Positions 46,690-56,145 of a stretch of 64,000 nt of DNA are shown one piece after another. The stretch lies in contig OY821519.1 in NCBI GenBank assembly GCA_963682025.1, positions 7,380,168-7,444,167 on the forward strand, in the 5' to 3' direction. Both the position numbers and the translations under genes were made by a program. Below the pieces are notes generated by a model that had not been told where the DNA came from, did no database searches, and was given only the letters and a program-made list of their open reading frames with translations. Each line of letters opens with the position of its first letter. The stretch's first letter is position 1. The DNA is from Cordilura impudica. Lineage: Eukaryota > Arthropoda > Insecta > Diptera > Scathophagidae.

Positions 46690-48060
46690 TTTATTCAAGC
46701 TGAAAATTTTGCAAAAAACCTATTGAATGTACTTAAAACTACTTATAACTACAGACTATATGAATTTAGTAAATTCAGAATTTAAACATCTGATATTGGG
46801 ATTTTGGATAAGTCTATTATCATATCGGTCTCTTATTCCATGCCTGTAATATCGTCTTGAAGTCTTGCAGTAGAAAATAACCGAGGCAAGTTATATAATG
46901 TTTTTAATAATTTATTTTGAGCCACTTGAAGGGGCATAGATATTAACTTTATTTACTAGCAGAGCCCAGCTCTCGAAATTCGAGTGCAAATTCTAGAAAA
47001 TTTAATTTTTTTTATTCTATTTCTTTCTTTCAGTGCTTTTTTATAACCCATTTAATTCATTAAATACAGAATATATATAACTGGGTTTGTTAATAAATAA
47101 TTTTATAAGAGCCCAAAGGTAAGCTAGTCAATTTTAGCCAATTCACAATTCAACACAGAGCTTTTGATATTTATAGTAAACACACACTAAGTATGGGTTT
47201 TATGTATGTGTTAATAACAACTTTAAATGACTTTGACTCCCATAAAATGTACCAGACGGTGCACATCTGTAAATATGGTGGACAGCTTAAAAGAAATACC
47301 TTTCAAATGAGGTATATTTGGTCAAAATCGGTTTTTAACTACAATTTTTATATCGGTCACAAGAAGTCGTCTTGCCTGTTAATTCATCTTGCGGTCAAGT
47401 ATTACACCTAGATATTTGATTTTTTTTTTCCCATTGTATAAAATTTTTATTAAATACTTAGGTAACCTGTGGGGTGTAGCAGCCCTTACGTATCCTCGTA
47501 AAGTATAACGCTTTTGTTTATTCACAATTAACACATATTTTCCATTTATTAAAATATTATAAAATATATGTGAATGATCTTTGTAAATTGGATAAAATAT
47601 CTGCAGCCAAAATAATACTGATGTATCGTCAGCGAAAATTGTTAAGGTTATTGCACCTGCAAACTGTGGAAAACCAGAGGTATATATATTATAAAGGGTA
47701 GGTGTTAAACATTATACTTGGGGACAACCAGAAAACAGAAATTGTCGCTTAGAGCAGTGTGAGTCAATATATATTTTTTTAAAGTACGGATAGTGAGGAA
47801 ACTATTGATTATTTTAATTAGATGTTTAAGTTTATCATTTTAAAAAAAGGACCTTCTGGTTGCTTAACAGGTTTTTAAATTGAAATTATATTGGATTCCT
47901 TGAAGTTTTGGGGGAAGTAACAAAACTTTAGACAGGCATTAACTATAATTGTAAAATTTTAAATAGTTTCTTTAGGAAGAGCTTTCAGACATCTGTTGTA
48001 AATACCGTCAATACCAGATGATTTTCTATTCTTCAGCGTTTTGGATTATGTTATATTATA
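46690..48060 (-). pseudogene. jockey-type LINE, decayed second copy
   Basis: It aligns with the 3' half of the LINE at 55909-60410. Minus-strand blocks include KNRKSSGIDGIYNRCLKALP and LKFCYFPQNFKESN (about 47900-48045), a deletion, then YNIYTSGFPQFAG and IFADDTSVLFW near 47620-47645, which retains the FADD catalytic box missing from the longer copy. A Helitron-like repeat splits it at 46956-47390: the C-terminal region lies at 46700-46950 and the rest resumes at 47391 (GTCAAGTATTACACCTAGAT). Stops and frameshifts make it inactive. Confidence 0.8.
46956..47390 (-). mobile_element. Short Helitron-like repeat inside the LINE copy
   Basis: CTAG (46956-46959) after A, with the CTCGAAATTCGAG inverted repeat, marks the 3' end on the minus strand. 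The diverged 5' end lies near 47390 (CGGTCACAAGAAGTCGTCTT). The sequence is older and longer than the other copies. Confidence 0.65.
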
Positions 48061-48400
48061 TGATTATGACTGAGTGGCTAGAGCAGTTCGACAGAAAAAT
48101 TTTAAAAGAAAACAGAAAGATATTGTTGTTTTTGTACAATTTTGCTCCACATGCTAAAGATATAAATTAAAAAAAAACGTATCCATAAAAACAAAGTTTT
48201 TATTATACCCTTTCTTTTATCGGTGCCACGAGTCTGCCTACAACGTTTCAGGTCGATTGGAACACGGGAAAAGGCTTAAAAATCTATACAAAGTTTTGTC
48301 GACAAGCACACACTACGACTTAATATAAAGAGAGTAAAAATATCAGCATTGTTTTTTGCCTGCTAACACCACTTCAGTTTGCCAGCCAGTAGATCAGGGA
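48061..48400. repeat. Diverged copy of the 33.9-34.6 kb repeat
   Basis: CCATAAAAACAAAGTTTTTAT at 48183 and the AACGTTTCAGGTCGATTGGA core at 48241 match the repeat at 34125-34215. The rest is AT-rich. Confidence 0.45.
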
Positions 48401-48409
48401 GTTAATCAA

Positions 48410-49600
48410 AACATTAAGGTCCACTATAGAACTGCAATCATAAAAACTTTATTGTCAAGCATTGAATTTAATGATTCTGCGAAAACCTCGATGACGTATA
48501 TTTTATTAAACAATCTTGGGAAAAAGTAACCATTATTTGTGGGCTACGGCTAATGGTCTTGGAATAAATCCCAATAAGTCGAAGTGCCTTATTACCAAAA
48601 AACGGTCACCATCTTTTTATACAACAAAAATAACTCTCATCAACCAACTAATAGTAGAGTAGAGCAGAGTCGACTAAGAACCTCGGAATATTTTTCAATA
48701 ATGCTCTTACTTGGTCAAACCATATAAATTATAATAGCAGATTCCAGCCCTCGAAATTCGAGTCCAAATTCTAGGAAATTTAATTCTTCCTCTAAATAAA
48801 GACCCTAAAGGTATGCTAATCAATTAAAGTCAATTCACAAATCAACACAAAAAAAACAAACTCATTTTTATTACAAACACATTAACAAATTTACTAAATA
48901 CGTACATGGCATATTGTATAATTTTATGTATGTGTTAGTAGCAAATTTAAATGCAATTTATTCAAAATAAAGGAAAAAACTTAAAAATCTGTAAATCTGT
49001 AAAACGGCTAAAAAGAAATACCTTTCAAACAATATACGTTTGGTCAAAATCGGGATAAAACGGTAGAACAAAACATCGGTCACCAGAAATCGCCTGGCCT
49101 ATTAATATTATAGATATGCGGTCGTACATATTCTATGTCTATGTCTGGCAAAGTCAATATTGTACTCCAGTTAAAATTAGGATACTTCTCGCAAAAACGT
49201 ATTTAATGCATTTACTATTATAGGGTTGTGAAATTTTGCCAGTTACGGTACGCAGAGTAGACGGAATATCACCGTGCTATTTAATAATGTTGTGCGTTAT
49301 GTATGTGGTCTGAGAAGATATGACCATATCTTTTCCTTTTCTATTCAACTTTATGGTATTAGCTTTGATAATCTACTAAAAATTTGAGTTCTCTATTTAT
49401 GCATAAAATTATATATACCTGCTAGCCAGAACATCTTTACGAACGTCTTGATTTCTCGAGATCTAATAGGGGCAGAAGACTTATATCTTCTAGACATCAT
49501 AGCCTCATGTCTGAGTGACAATTTTTCATACATGCAATCTTTGGAACTTCATTCCACATAGCTCTCAAACTATAAGTAAAGCACTTCAGTTAAAAAAAAA
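48410..49600 (+). pseudogene. LINE reverse transcriptase C-terminal region (third LINE type)
   Basis: Plus-strand frames read ANGLGINPNKSKCLITKKR, then NLGIFFNNALTWSNHIN (up to about 48730), then after an inserted repeat KIRILLAKTYLMHLLLYGCE, NNVVRYVCGLRRYDHI, FDNLLKI and EWQFFIHA (49150-49560). These match the thumb and C-terminal part of non-LTR reverse transcriptases and differ from the LINEs at 744 and 55909. The catalytic core lies upstream and is not recognisable. Stops and frameshifts are frequent. Confidence 0.75.
48734..49114 (-). mobile_element. Short Helitron-like repeat splitting the LINE
   Basis: The 5' end TCTATAATATTAATAGGC is at 49114 on the minus strand. The 3' side has CTCGAAATTCGAG, but the last bases are CTAT rather than CTAG. 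It lies between NLGIFFNNALTWSNHIN and the next LINE block. Confidence 0.75.
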
Positions 49601-49659
49601 ACATTTGAAACATCAAATAAAAATATAAGTAAATACATAAAAAAAAAACTATGTGAGTG

Positions 49660-50470
49660 CGATCACAAGGGTAGATGTGTAAACATCAGATGTTTACACA
49701 TCAATTAAAATCAAACAGAAAGCATCATCTATGTATCACTTATAGCAAACAACTGAAGGGGCTCAGCTAATAATAAAATTAATTATTATTATATATAATT
49801 TCAACTGGTTGTTATAGTTGGGGTTGTTGAATTAGCTGATATAATTTTTGTATTAGTAATATAATTTTTATCAATAATATTAATAGGCTAGGCGATTTCG
49901 TGTGACAGATGTTTTGTTCTACCGTTTTATCCCGATTTTGACCAAACGTTTATTATGTTAAAAGTTTTGCTTCTTAGCCGATTTGCAGATTTACAGATTT
50001 TTAAATTTTTCTCCCTTATTTTGAGTAAATTGCATTTAAAGTTGCTACTAATACATACATAAAATTATACAATATTATGTGTGTGTTTGTTAAATTTGTT
50101 AATGTGTTTGTAATAAAAATTAGCTTTTTTTTTTGATTTGAGAATTGGCTATAATTGATTAGCATACCTTTAGGGTTCTTATTTAATGAGAAAAATAAAA
50201 TTTCCAAGAATTTACACTTGAACTTCGGGGGCTGGAATCTGCTAGTATTAGTAATAGCGTTATACTTGTGGGGATGTTGAATTATATGTTAAACGTTTAT
50301 ATTGTGAAATTTTCAACGTTGTTATAGCAGAGGCGGTTGAATTAGCTCAAATAATTTTATATCATAATCTTTGCATCATACTTCACACCGTTTTTGTCTT
50401 ACTTCTTACGCTGTTTTTGTGATTGAATCGTGAAATAGATTTTTACACAGCAAATGATTAAAAAATATTA
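49660..50470 (-). repeat. Composite repeat, copy 3 (without satellite)
   Basis: It starts with CGATCACAAGGGTAGATGTG and a self-complementary stretch made of GATGTGTAAACATC and GATGTTTACACATC (49672-49701), then the TTGTTTGCTATAAG block in complement, CAACTGGTTGTTATAG and, at the far end, TTCACACCGTTTTTGTCTTA. It has no heptanucleotide array. A Helitron-like repeat is inserted at 49871-50245. Confidence 0.5.
49871..50245 (+). mobile_element. Short Helitron-like repeat, 375 bp
   Basis: It begins TCAATAATATTAATAGGC after A and ends GGCTGGAATCTGCTAG before T. Confidence 0.8.
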
Positions 50471-50485
50471 ACAAAATTAAAATAA

Positions 50486-51247
50486 ACAAGTAACAAAATT
50501 GTAGTCGGTCTAGACCTACTATACGATACCCTATATCATGGTTTAGAGACCCTATCTCTTCGGTCCAACTAACTGAATATAGAAAAGAAGCATAAACTAA
50601 ATTTGAGTGGCATAATTATTATTATTTTGGCTACAGATATGAAAAAGTTCATATCCGATGCTATATTCATATGGGAACTAGGTCGAAAAATGGACCGATC
50701 CTGACCATATTTGGCAAAGTCACTTATATTTTGAAAAAATATATACAAACCAAAATCTGTGCAATATTTTTGTTTTTTGATAGTTTTTCGTGAAGATCGG
50801 GAAGCAGCTCTATATGGAGCCTGTGACTAAGAATTTTCCTATAGGAATTATTTTTGGACTACTGATTAATGGATATAATAATCACAAACAAACCGAAGTT
50901 GACTGAGATCTATATGATAATTTGGACCTTATGGCAATTTATGTCGATTTCATAGGGGTCATTTGTATGGGGACTAGGTCTGAACATGGACCGAATTTCA
51001 CCAATTTCAATAGCGTTCATCCCATGACCGATGAAAGATTATATACCAAATTTCATAAAAATATATTCATATTTGCGACCTGTTGTTTGATTACAAATTT
51101 TAAATGGACATCGCTAAATAGATTTAGAAAGTGATTCTGAGTCGATCGGTATAATAAAAGATGGGTCTATGACAAATATTTTTGGTAGTTACAAACATCA
51201 GCACAAAGTCATTATACCGAAACCACATAGTGGTATAGGGTATAAAA
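50486..51247 (+). mobile_element. Palindrome-ended repeat
   Basis: ACAAGTAACAAAATTGTAGT and a palindrome with one change (GACCTACT) open it, and CATTATACCGAAACCACATA with TATAGGGTATAA closes it. The (GGAC)n tract is nearly lost. Confidence 0.82.
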
Positions 51248-51637
51248 ATTATTTTGTATTTTTTCTATTTAATAAAAATTAAAACATTTAATAAAATTGT
51301 AAAAACAATTTTTTTTTACAATATTTCATTAAAATAAACGATCATTTCACCCTTGCGGATAAAATCTTCGCTTTCATTGTATTTAGAAATGTCTACTTAT
51401 ATCTGTGTCTTTAGATATTCTTGATCTGTCTTCTGTCTTTTTCTTAAAATCGCAATTACAACCACATTAGAAACATTGTTAGCTTATATTTTAAAATGTA
51501 TGGCATTATTTGTACCGGATAATTATTGAAAATGTGCTAAATTTATCTATATGTTTTAAAATGATGACGGGAAAAGTAGTAATTTTAAAACATTTAATCC
51601 AAATATTTTTATTTGTTACGATTTAATGCAATATAAA
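51248..51637. other. AT-rich spacer
   Basis: No gene or repeat end recognised. Confidence 0.4.
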
Positions 51638-51998
51638 TCTATAATATTAATAGGCTAGGCGATTTCTTGTGACCGATGTTTTTTTCTACCGTTTTATCCC
51701 GATTTTGACCAAACGCATATTATTTGAAAGGTATTTCTTTGTAGCTGTTTCGCAGACTTACAAATTTTTAAATTTTTCCCTTTATTTTGAGTAAATTGCA
51801 TTTAAAGTTGCTACTAACACATACTTAAAATTATAAAATGTTATGTGTGTATTTATTAAATTTGTTAATGTGTTTGTAATAAAAACGAGTTTGTTTTTTG
51901 TGTTGATTTGTGAATTGGCTATAATTGATTAGCATACCTAAAACAAAATAAAATTTCCTAGAATTTGCACTCGAATTTCGAGGGCTGGAATCTGCTAG
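51638..51998 (+). mobile_element. Short Helitron-like repeat, 361 bp, best copy
   Basis: A|TCTATAATATTAATAGGC...CTAG|T, with the inverted repeat CTCGAATTTCGAG at 51970-51982 placed 12 bases before the CTAG. These are the three structural marks of a Helitron. It has no coding capacity, so it needs a helper. Confidence 0.82.
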
Positions 51999-52251
51999 TT
52001 AACATGACTGTCTTATTGTGTTCAAATCATAAGTTTGTTTATATTAATATATTATTTTCTTAAAAAAAAAAATTTATTTTGCTCAATATTTTATTTACAT
52101 CTACATTTAAAATATAAATAAACTTATTCTTCTAAAAGTAAATACTAATAAAATAAATAATATCATAATATTTAATAAAAACAAACTTACATAATTTCTA
52201 TGTTTTAAAATATATTTTATGTTCGTTTTTTCCATTTAACATCAAAATTTT

Positions 52252-52650
52252 TTTTCTTTTTATACCCTTCACACCATTGTGCACAGGCTACATATCAGTT
52301 TGACATTCCGTTTGTATCGAATCGAAAAATTAATTTGCAATCCCAATATATATTCTTGATCCTTATAACACATCCAGTCGATATCCGTCTGTCTGTCCGT
52401 CTTTTTAAATTACGCTCATTAGTATAATATTGTTTTTCGTTATTTAAAATTCGGTTAATCGGGCATTATAACTAAAATTATGGAGACACCTCCAAAAAAT
52501 TCTATAAATTCTGTGGGTGTTATCGTAATAATTTAATATTAACTTTATTAAATTGTTTACTTTCAAATATTTTGTTTACATTTTCTTATAACTAGCGAGA
52601 TGGAGGATATCCAAGATTCGGTATAGCCGAATTTAAAATTCTTATTTGAT
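52252..52650 (+). mobile_element. INE-1/DINE-1-like repeat
   Basis: It opens with TATACCCTTCACACCATTGT, continues with TATATTCTTGATCC and GATATCCGTCTGTCTGTCCG and closes with a hairpin ATTCGG-TATAG-CCGAAT at 52616-52632. The order of blocks matches INE-1-type repeats of flies (family knowledge). Confidence 0.65.
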
Positions 52651-53064
52651 TTATCTCAAAACTATTATACGTAAAATTTTTTTCAGATCAAAAGTTTGTT
52701 TTTTACCAAAATTTTAAAAATTTTTTAATCATTATTTTCATCTTAAAGTATTTTTTACTCCATTTTCCTATTAACATCGAAATGTAGAAAAATTTAATCT
52801 AAAAAATTTAAGTCTGACGCCATTAACCTTTTTCAAAGCTAAAACTGCTCTCACACAATATTTATTTCATCTCATACAATTTTACCAAGAAATTTTTCAC
52901 ATCAATTATTTTTTCTTCAAATCATATTTTCAAATCAAAATCAGTCGCTTGAAATATTTTAATTTACACGAATAATTAATATATTACAAAAAATTTATTT
53001 TCACGAAAATATTTTTGTTTTTTTTTAATAAAATTTTGATTTCTTCCTAACATTTTTTATAATA
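52651..53064. other. AT-rich spacer
   Basis: No gene or repeat end recognised. Confidence 0.4.
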
Positions 53065-53401
53065 CTAGCAGATTCCAGCCCTCGAAATCCGAGTGCAAAT
53101 TCTAGGAATTTGTATTTTTTCATTAACTAAAGATCCTAAAGGTATGCTAATCAATTATAGCCAATTCAAAAATCAACACAAAAAACAAACTCATTTTTAT
53201 TACAAACCCATTACCAATGTGTTGGTAACAACTTTAAATGCAATTTACTCAAAATAAAGGAAAAACTTAAAAAATCTGTAAATCTGTAAATCGGCTAAAA
53301 AGAAATACCTTTCAAATAATATACGTTTGGTCAAAATCGGAATAAAACGGTTGAACAAAACATCGGTCACAAAAAATCGCCTAGCCTATTAATATTATAG
53401 A
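53065..53401 (-). mobile_element. Short Helitron-like repeat, 337 bp
   Basis: On the minus strand it begins TCTATAATATTAATAGGC at 53401 and ends CTAG at 53065, flanked by A and T. Confidence 0.8.
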
Positions 53402-53469
53402 TATACCAAAAATATTATCAAAATGTTGTTTACTCCAAATTCTTTTCTTTTATTTACTAATTCCAAAAA

Positions 53470-53560
53470 TGTATATACTTTTTCTATAAGTTCAGATATT
53501 AATATAAACGTAAAATCTAATTGGAAGGTATCAAAGATTCGGCATAGCCGAATTTAAGAA
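53470..53560 (+). repeat. 3' piece of the INE-1/DINE-1-like repeat
   Basis: GGAAGGTATCAAAGATTCGG with the ATTCGG-CATAG-CCGAAT hairpin (53537-53553) repeats the end of the element at 52252-52650. Confidence 0.55.
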
Positions 53561-53869
53561 ATTTTGTTTTTTTTTTTTTTATTTTTATCCACACAAAAAT
53601 ATTCAGTATGATGATAGTCAAAATAAAAGACTATTAAAAAAATCTATCGAAACTCAATTTCACGGAAAACTTAATCTTGATTCCGAATTTAATTTCGCCT
53701 TACTTATTATTTGTTTATCATTTTTATTAAAAAAATTTGTTTTCAACCAAAATTGATTTCTTATGTCAAAAAATATCCATATTTTTTAAAATTTTTCAAC
53801 TTACAATTATACCGCAGAGGGGGTTTTATTTTATAATTTTTTTTTTTGACGTTTCCAAAAGATTTTTAA
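53561..53869. other. AT-rich spacer
   Basis: T-tracts only. No gene recognised. Confidence 0.4.
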
Positions 53870-54060
53870 AATTTTAATTTAATTTAATTTAATTCTTTAT
53901 TTAATACAAAAATTAAAAATTTACTTATTAACTAAAACTTATTGCACAGATTTGGGTAAGCCTTTTATCTAAAGTATGATAATTATGTGAGGTAAGATAT
54001 TATAATTTATAAGACAAAATTTAGTTTCTGAAGGAAAGCTATTAGTAAAAACCTTCAATA
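53870..54060 (-). repeat. Possible 5'-truncated LINE 3' tail
   Basis: On the minus strand, TATTAAATAAAGAATTAAAT ends in (TTAAA)n, so a polyadenylation-like AATAAA leads into a short-repeat tail as in the LINE at 55909. No coding part is recognised, so the call is tentative. Confidence 0.4.
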
Positions 54061-54828
54061 TAAAAAAATTAAATTTTTTTTTTTTACATCCAATATTTTT
54101 TCAAAGTAGTTTATTTTCCGTCTTCGAAAAATTTTTTTTCCTTATAATTTAATTTTATTTTTTATTTTTTTTTTTTTTTGCTTGTAAAACTTAATTTGAC
54201 CATAGTGTGGTACATGAAGTACTTTACAACATTAGTAACAACTCTATGTACTGTTTCACAAAATGAAACCTGATAATAATGAAAGATTTTAGCAACAAAT
54301 TTTGTTATTTTTAAGTTTTGTTGATATTTTGGTTTGGTACCAAACTGACAAAAATATTTTTATTAAATTGCTAATTATATCTATGCACAACTTATTTACA
54401 CATATTTTATATTCATTTAAAATACTTTAAAATCCTAAAAACTTGAAAACGATATTTCACTTCAATAAATTAATTTAAGTTGGATTGCTGAAATTAAGTA
54501 AATTAAATATGCAGAGAACCAATTCTGTATTAAATTTTAAGGGGCAAATAAAAATATTAAAAATGGGTTCATAAAAACCTCCTATATGATATTGAGTTAT
54601 AATGTAAAATCCATGTACAATATTGCGGGCGCTACAATAGATTTTTAAGATGATGAAAATGTGAAACTTTTTGTTTATTTAAAAGACTAAATGAATTTTT
54701 CAAATGGCATTGATGTGAAAAACTTTTCCAACATTCTTTCATTAAGCGAAAATGGCACTCACCAAATATGGAATAGGATCTTTTTCGTTGGTTCGACAAC
54801 ATTTGAATTGTTTATGCCAAAAAAAGAA
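54061..54828. other. AT-rich DNA, no recognisable gene
   Basis: T-tracts at 54065-54083 and 54160-54180. Nothing recognised. Confidence 0.4.
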
Positions 54829-55567
54829 AACAAGTAAGAAAATTATAGTCGTTCTAAACTGACCATACGATACCCTATACCATGCATTTTAAGGACCCTA
54901 TCTCTATGATCCAACTATTTACATATAGAAAATAAACATAAACCAAGTTTGGGTGGCAAGTTTTCTTTGCCTTCGGATGAGAAAAAGTCCATATCGGAGG
55001 CTATATTTATATGGGGCCTAGGTCGAAAAATGGACCGATCCTGACCATATTTGGCAAGGTCACTTATTTTTTGCAAAAACATATACAAACCAAATTTAAG
55101 AAAAATATGTGGAATATTTTTGTTTTTGATAGATTTAAGTGAAAATCGAGAATCAGCTTCTTATGGGGGCTATCACTAAGAATTGTCCTATAGAGTTTAC
55201 TTTTGTACTACTAATAAATGGATGTAATAAATATACACAAACCCAATATGGCAGAGATCTATATGATAATTTTGATATTATGGCAATTGAAGTCAATCTT
55301 AAAGGGGTCATTGGTATGGAGACTAGGTCTGAACATGAACCGATTTTCACTAATTTCAATGTGCTATGGCTGATAGAAGCTTACGTACCAAATTTCATCA
55401 CATTTGCAATCTATAGTTTGATTACAAGGTTAACGTGGACACACAGACGGACGGACCGACGGACGGACAGACGGACATCGCTAAATCGACTTAGGCTAAA
55501 TATTTTTGGTAGTTACAATCATCAGCACAGAGTCATTATACATCGACCACACGTGGTATAGGGTATA
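54829..55567 (+). mobile_element. Palindrome-ended repeat, diverged copy
   Basis: AACAAGTAAGAAAATTATAG opens it. The palindrome is eroded (GTCGTTCTAAACTGACCAT). (GGAC)n lies at 55448-55473 and GTGGTATAGGGTATAA closes it. A 140-codon open frame at 55139-55561 is the longest seen in this family. It seems to be a chance extension of the recurring short frame. Confidence 0.78.
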
Positions 55568-55896
55568 AATATAAAACACCAGACAAAACCAAAACGGGAT
55601 TTTAACATTCATAATACTGTGCAATATTTTCTGAATAACGAAATGAAAAACAAAGCAAACAAAAATCAAGGTAAGAATAAATATAAAAGGTAAAAATCCT
55701 TTGGAGGTCTTACTATGCTGGCCTAGTACTTGGGATTTCTCACCCGCCAGAATGGCTGTTGCACTGTGTAATCGGACGAAAATTTAGCTTGACATGTCGA
55801 AAATAGGAATTTCTTTGATGGCATTCTAGTTGTTGGTGATCCTGTTCAAGCAGCAGCCCATAACAGTATTCTTAGTGCCCCTTGACACAATTTATC
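55568..55896. other. Spacer before the LINE target site
   Basis: About 330 bp, somewhat less AT-rich (TGCTGGCCTAGTACTTGGGA, AAGCAGCAGCCCATAACAG). No coding motif recognised. Confidence 0.35.
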
Positions 55897-55908
55897 ACCA
55901 ATTTTTTT
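55897..55908. repeat. 12-bp target duplication of the LINE, left copy
   Basis: ACCAATTTTTTT is identical to 60411-60422. The T-run leaves the exact border uncertain by a few bases. Confidence 0.8.
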
Positions 55909-55933
55909 CAATTCAATTCAATTCAATTTTATT
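55909..55933 (-). terminator. LINE 3' end: AATAAA signal and (AATTG)n tail
   Basis: On the minus strand AATAAA (complement of 55928-55933) is followed directly by about four AATTG repeats ending at 55909. Confidence 0.7.
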
Positions 55934-56145
55934 AACCCATAATATTTACATTTTTGCTTAAATATAATTGCATGTTTAAGTGTTCAAGATTTAATCTTTT
56001 TCAGTTTAATAATAATATGTTGTGATGTTAAAAAGTTTATATACATATATACGATAGATTGTTGGGGGTAAAAATTGGGGAAAAACCTATTTGAATATTA
56101 AAAACTACTTACACTACTTAACTACTAAACTATTGACTAGATGTA

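Noticed and set aside
55139..55561. 140-aa frame in a palindrome-ended repeat
   Set aside because: It overlaps the (GGAC)n tract (RRTDRRTDRRT) and the shared short frame. Other copies stop early, so it is treated as chance.
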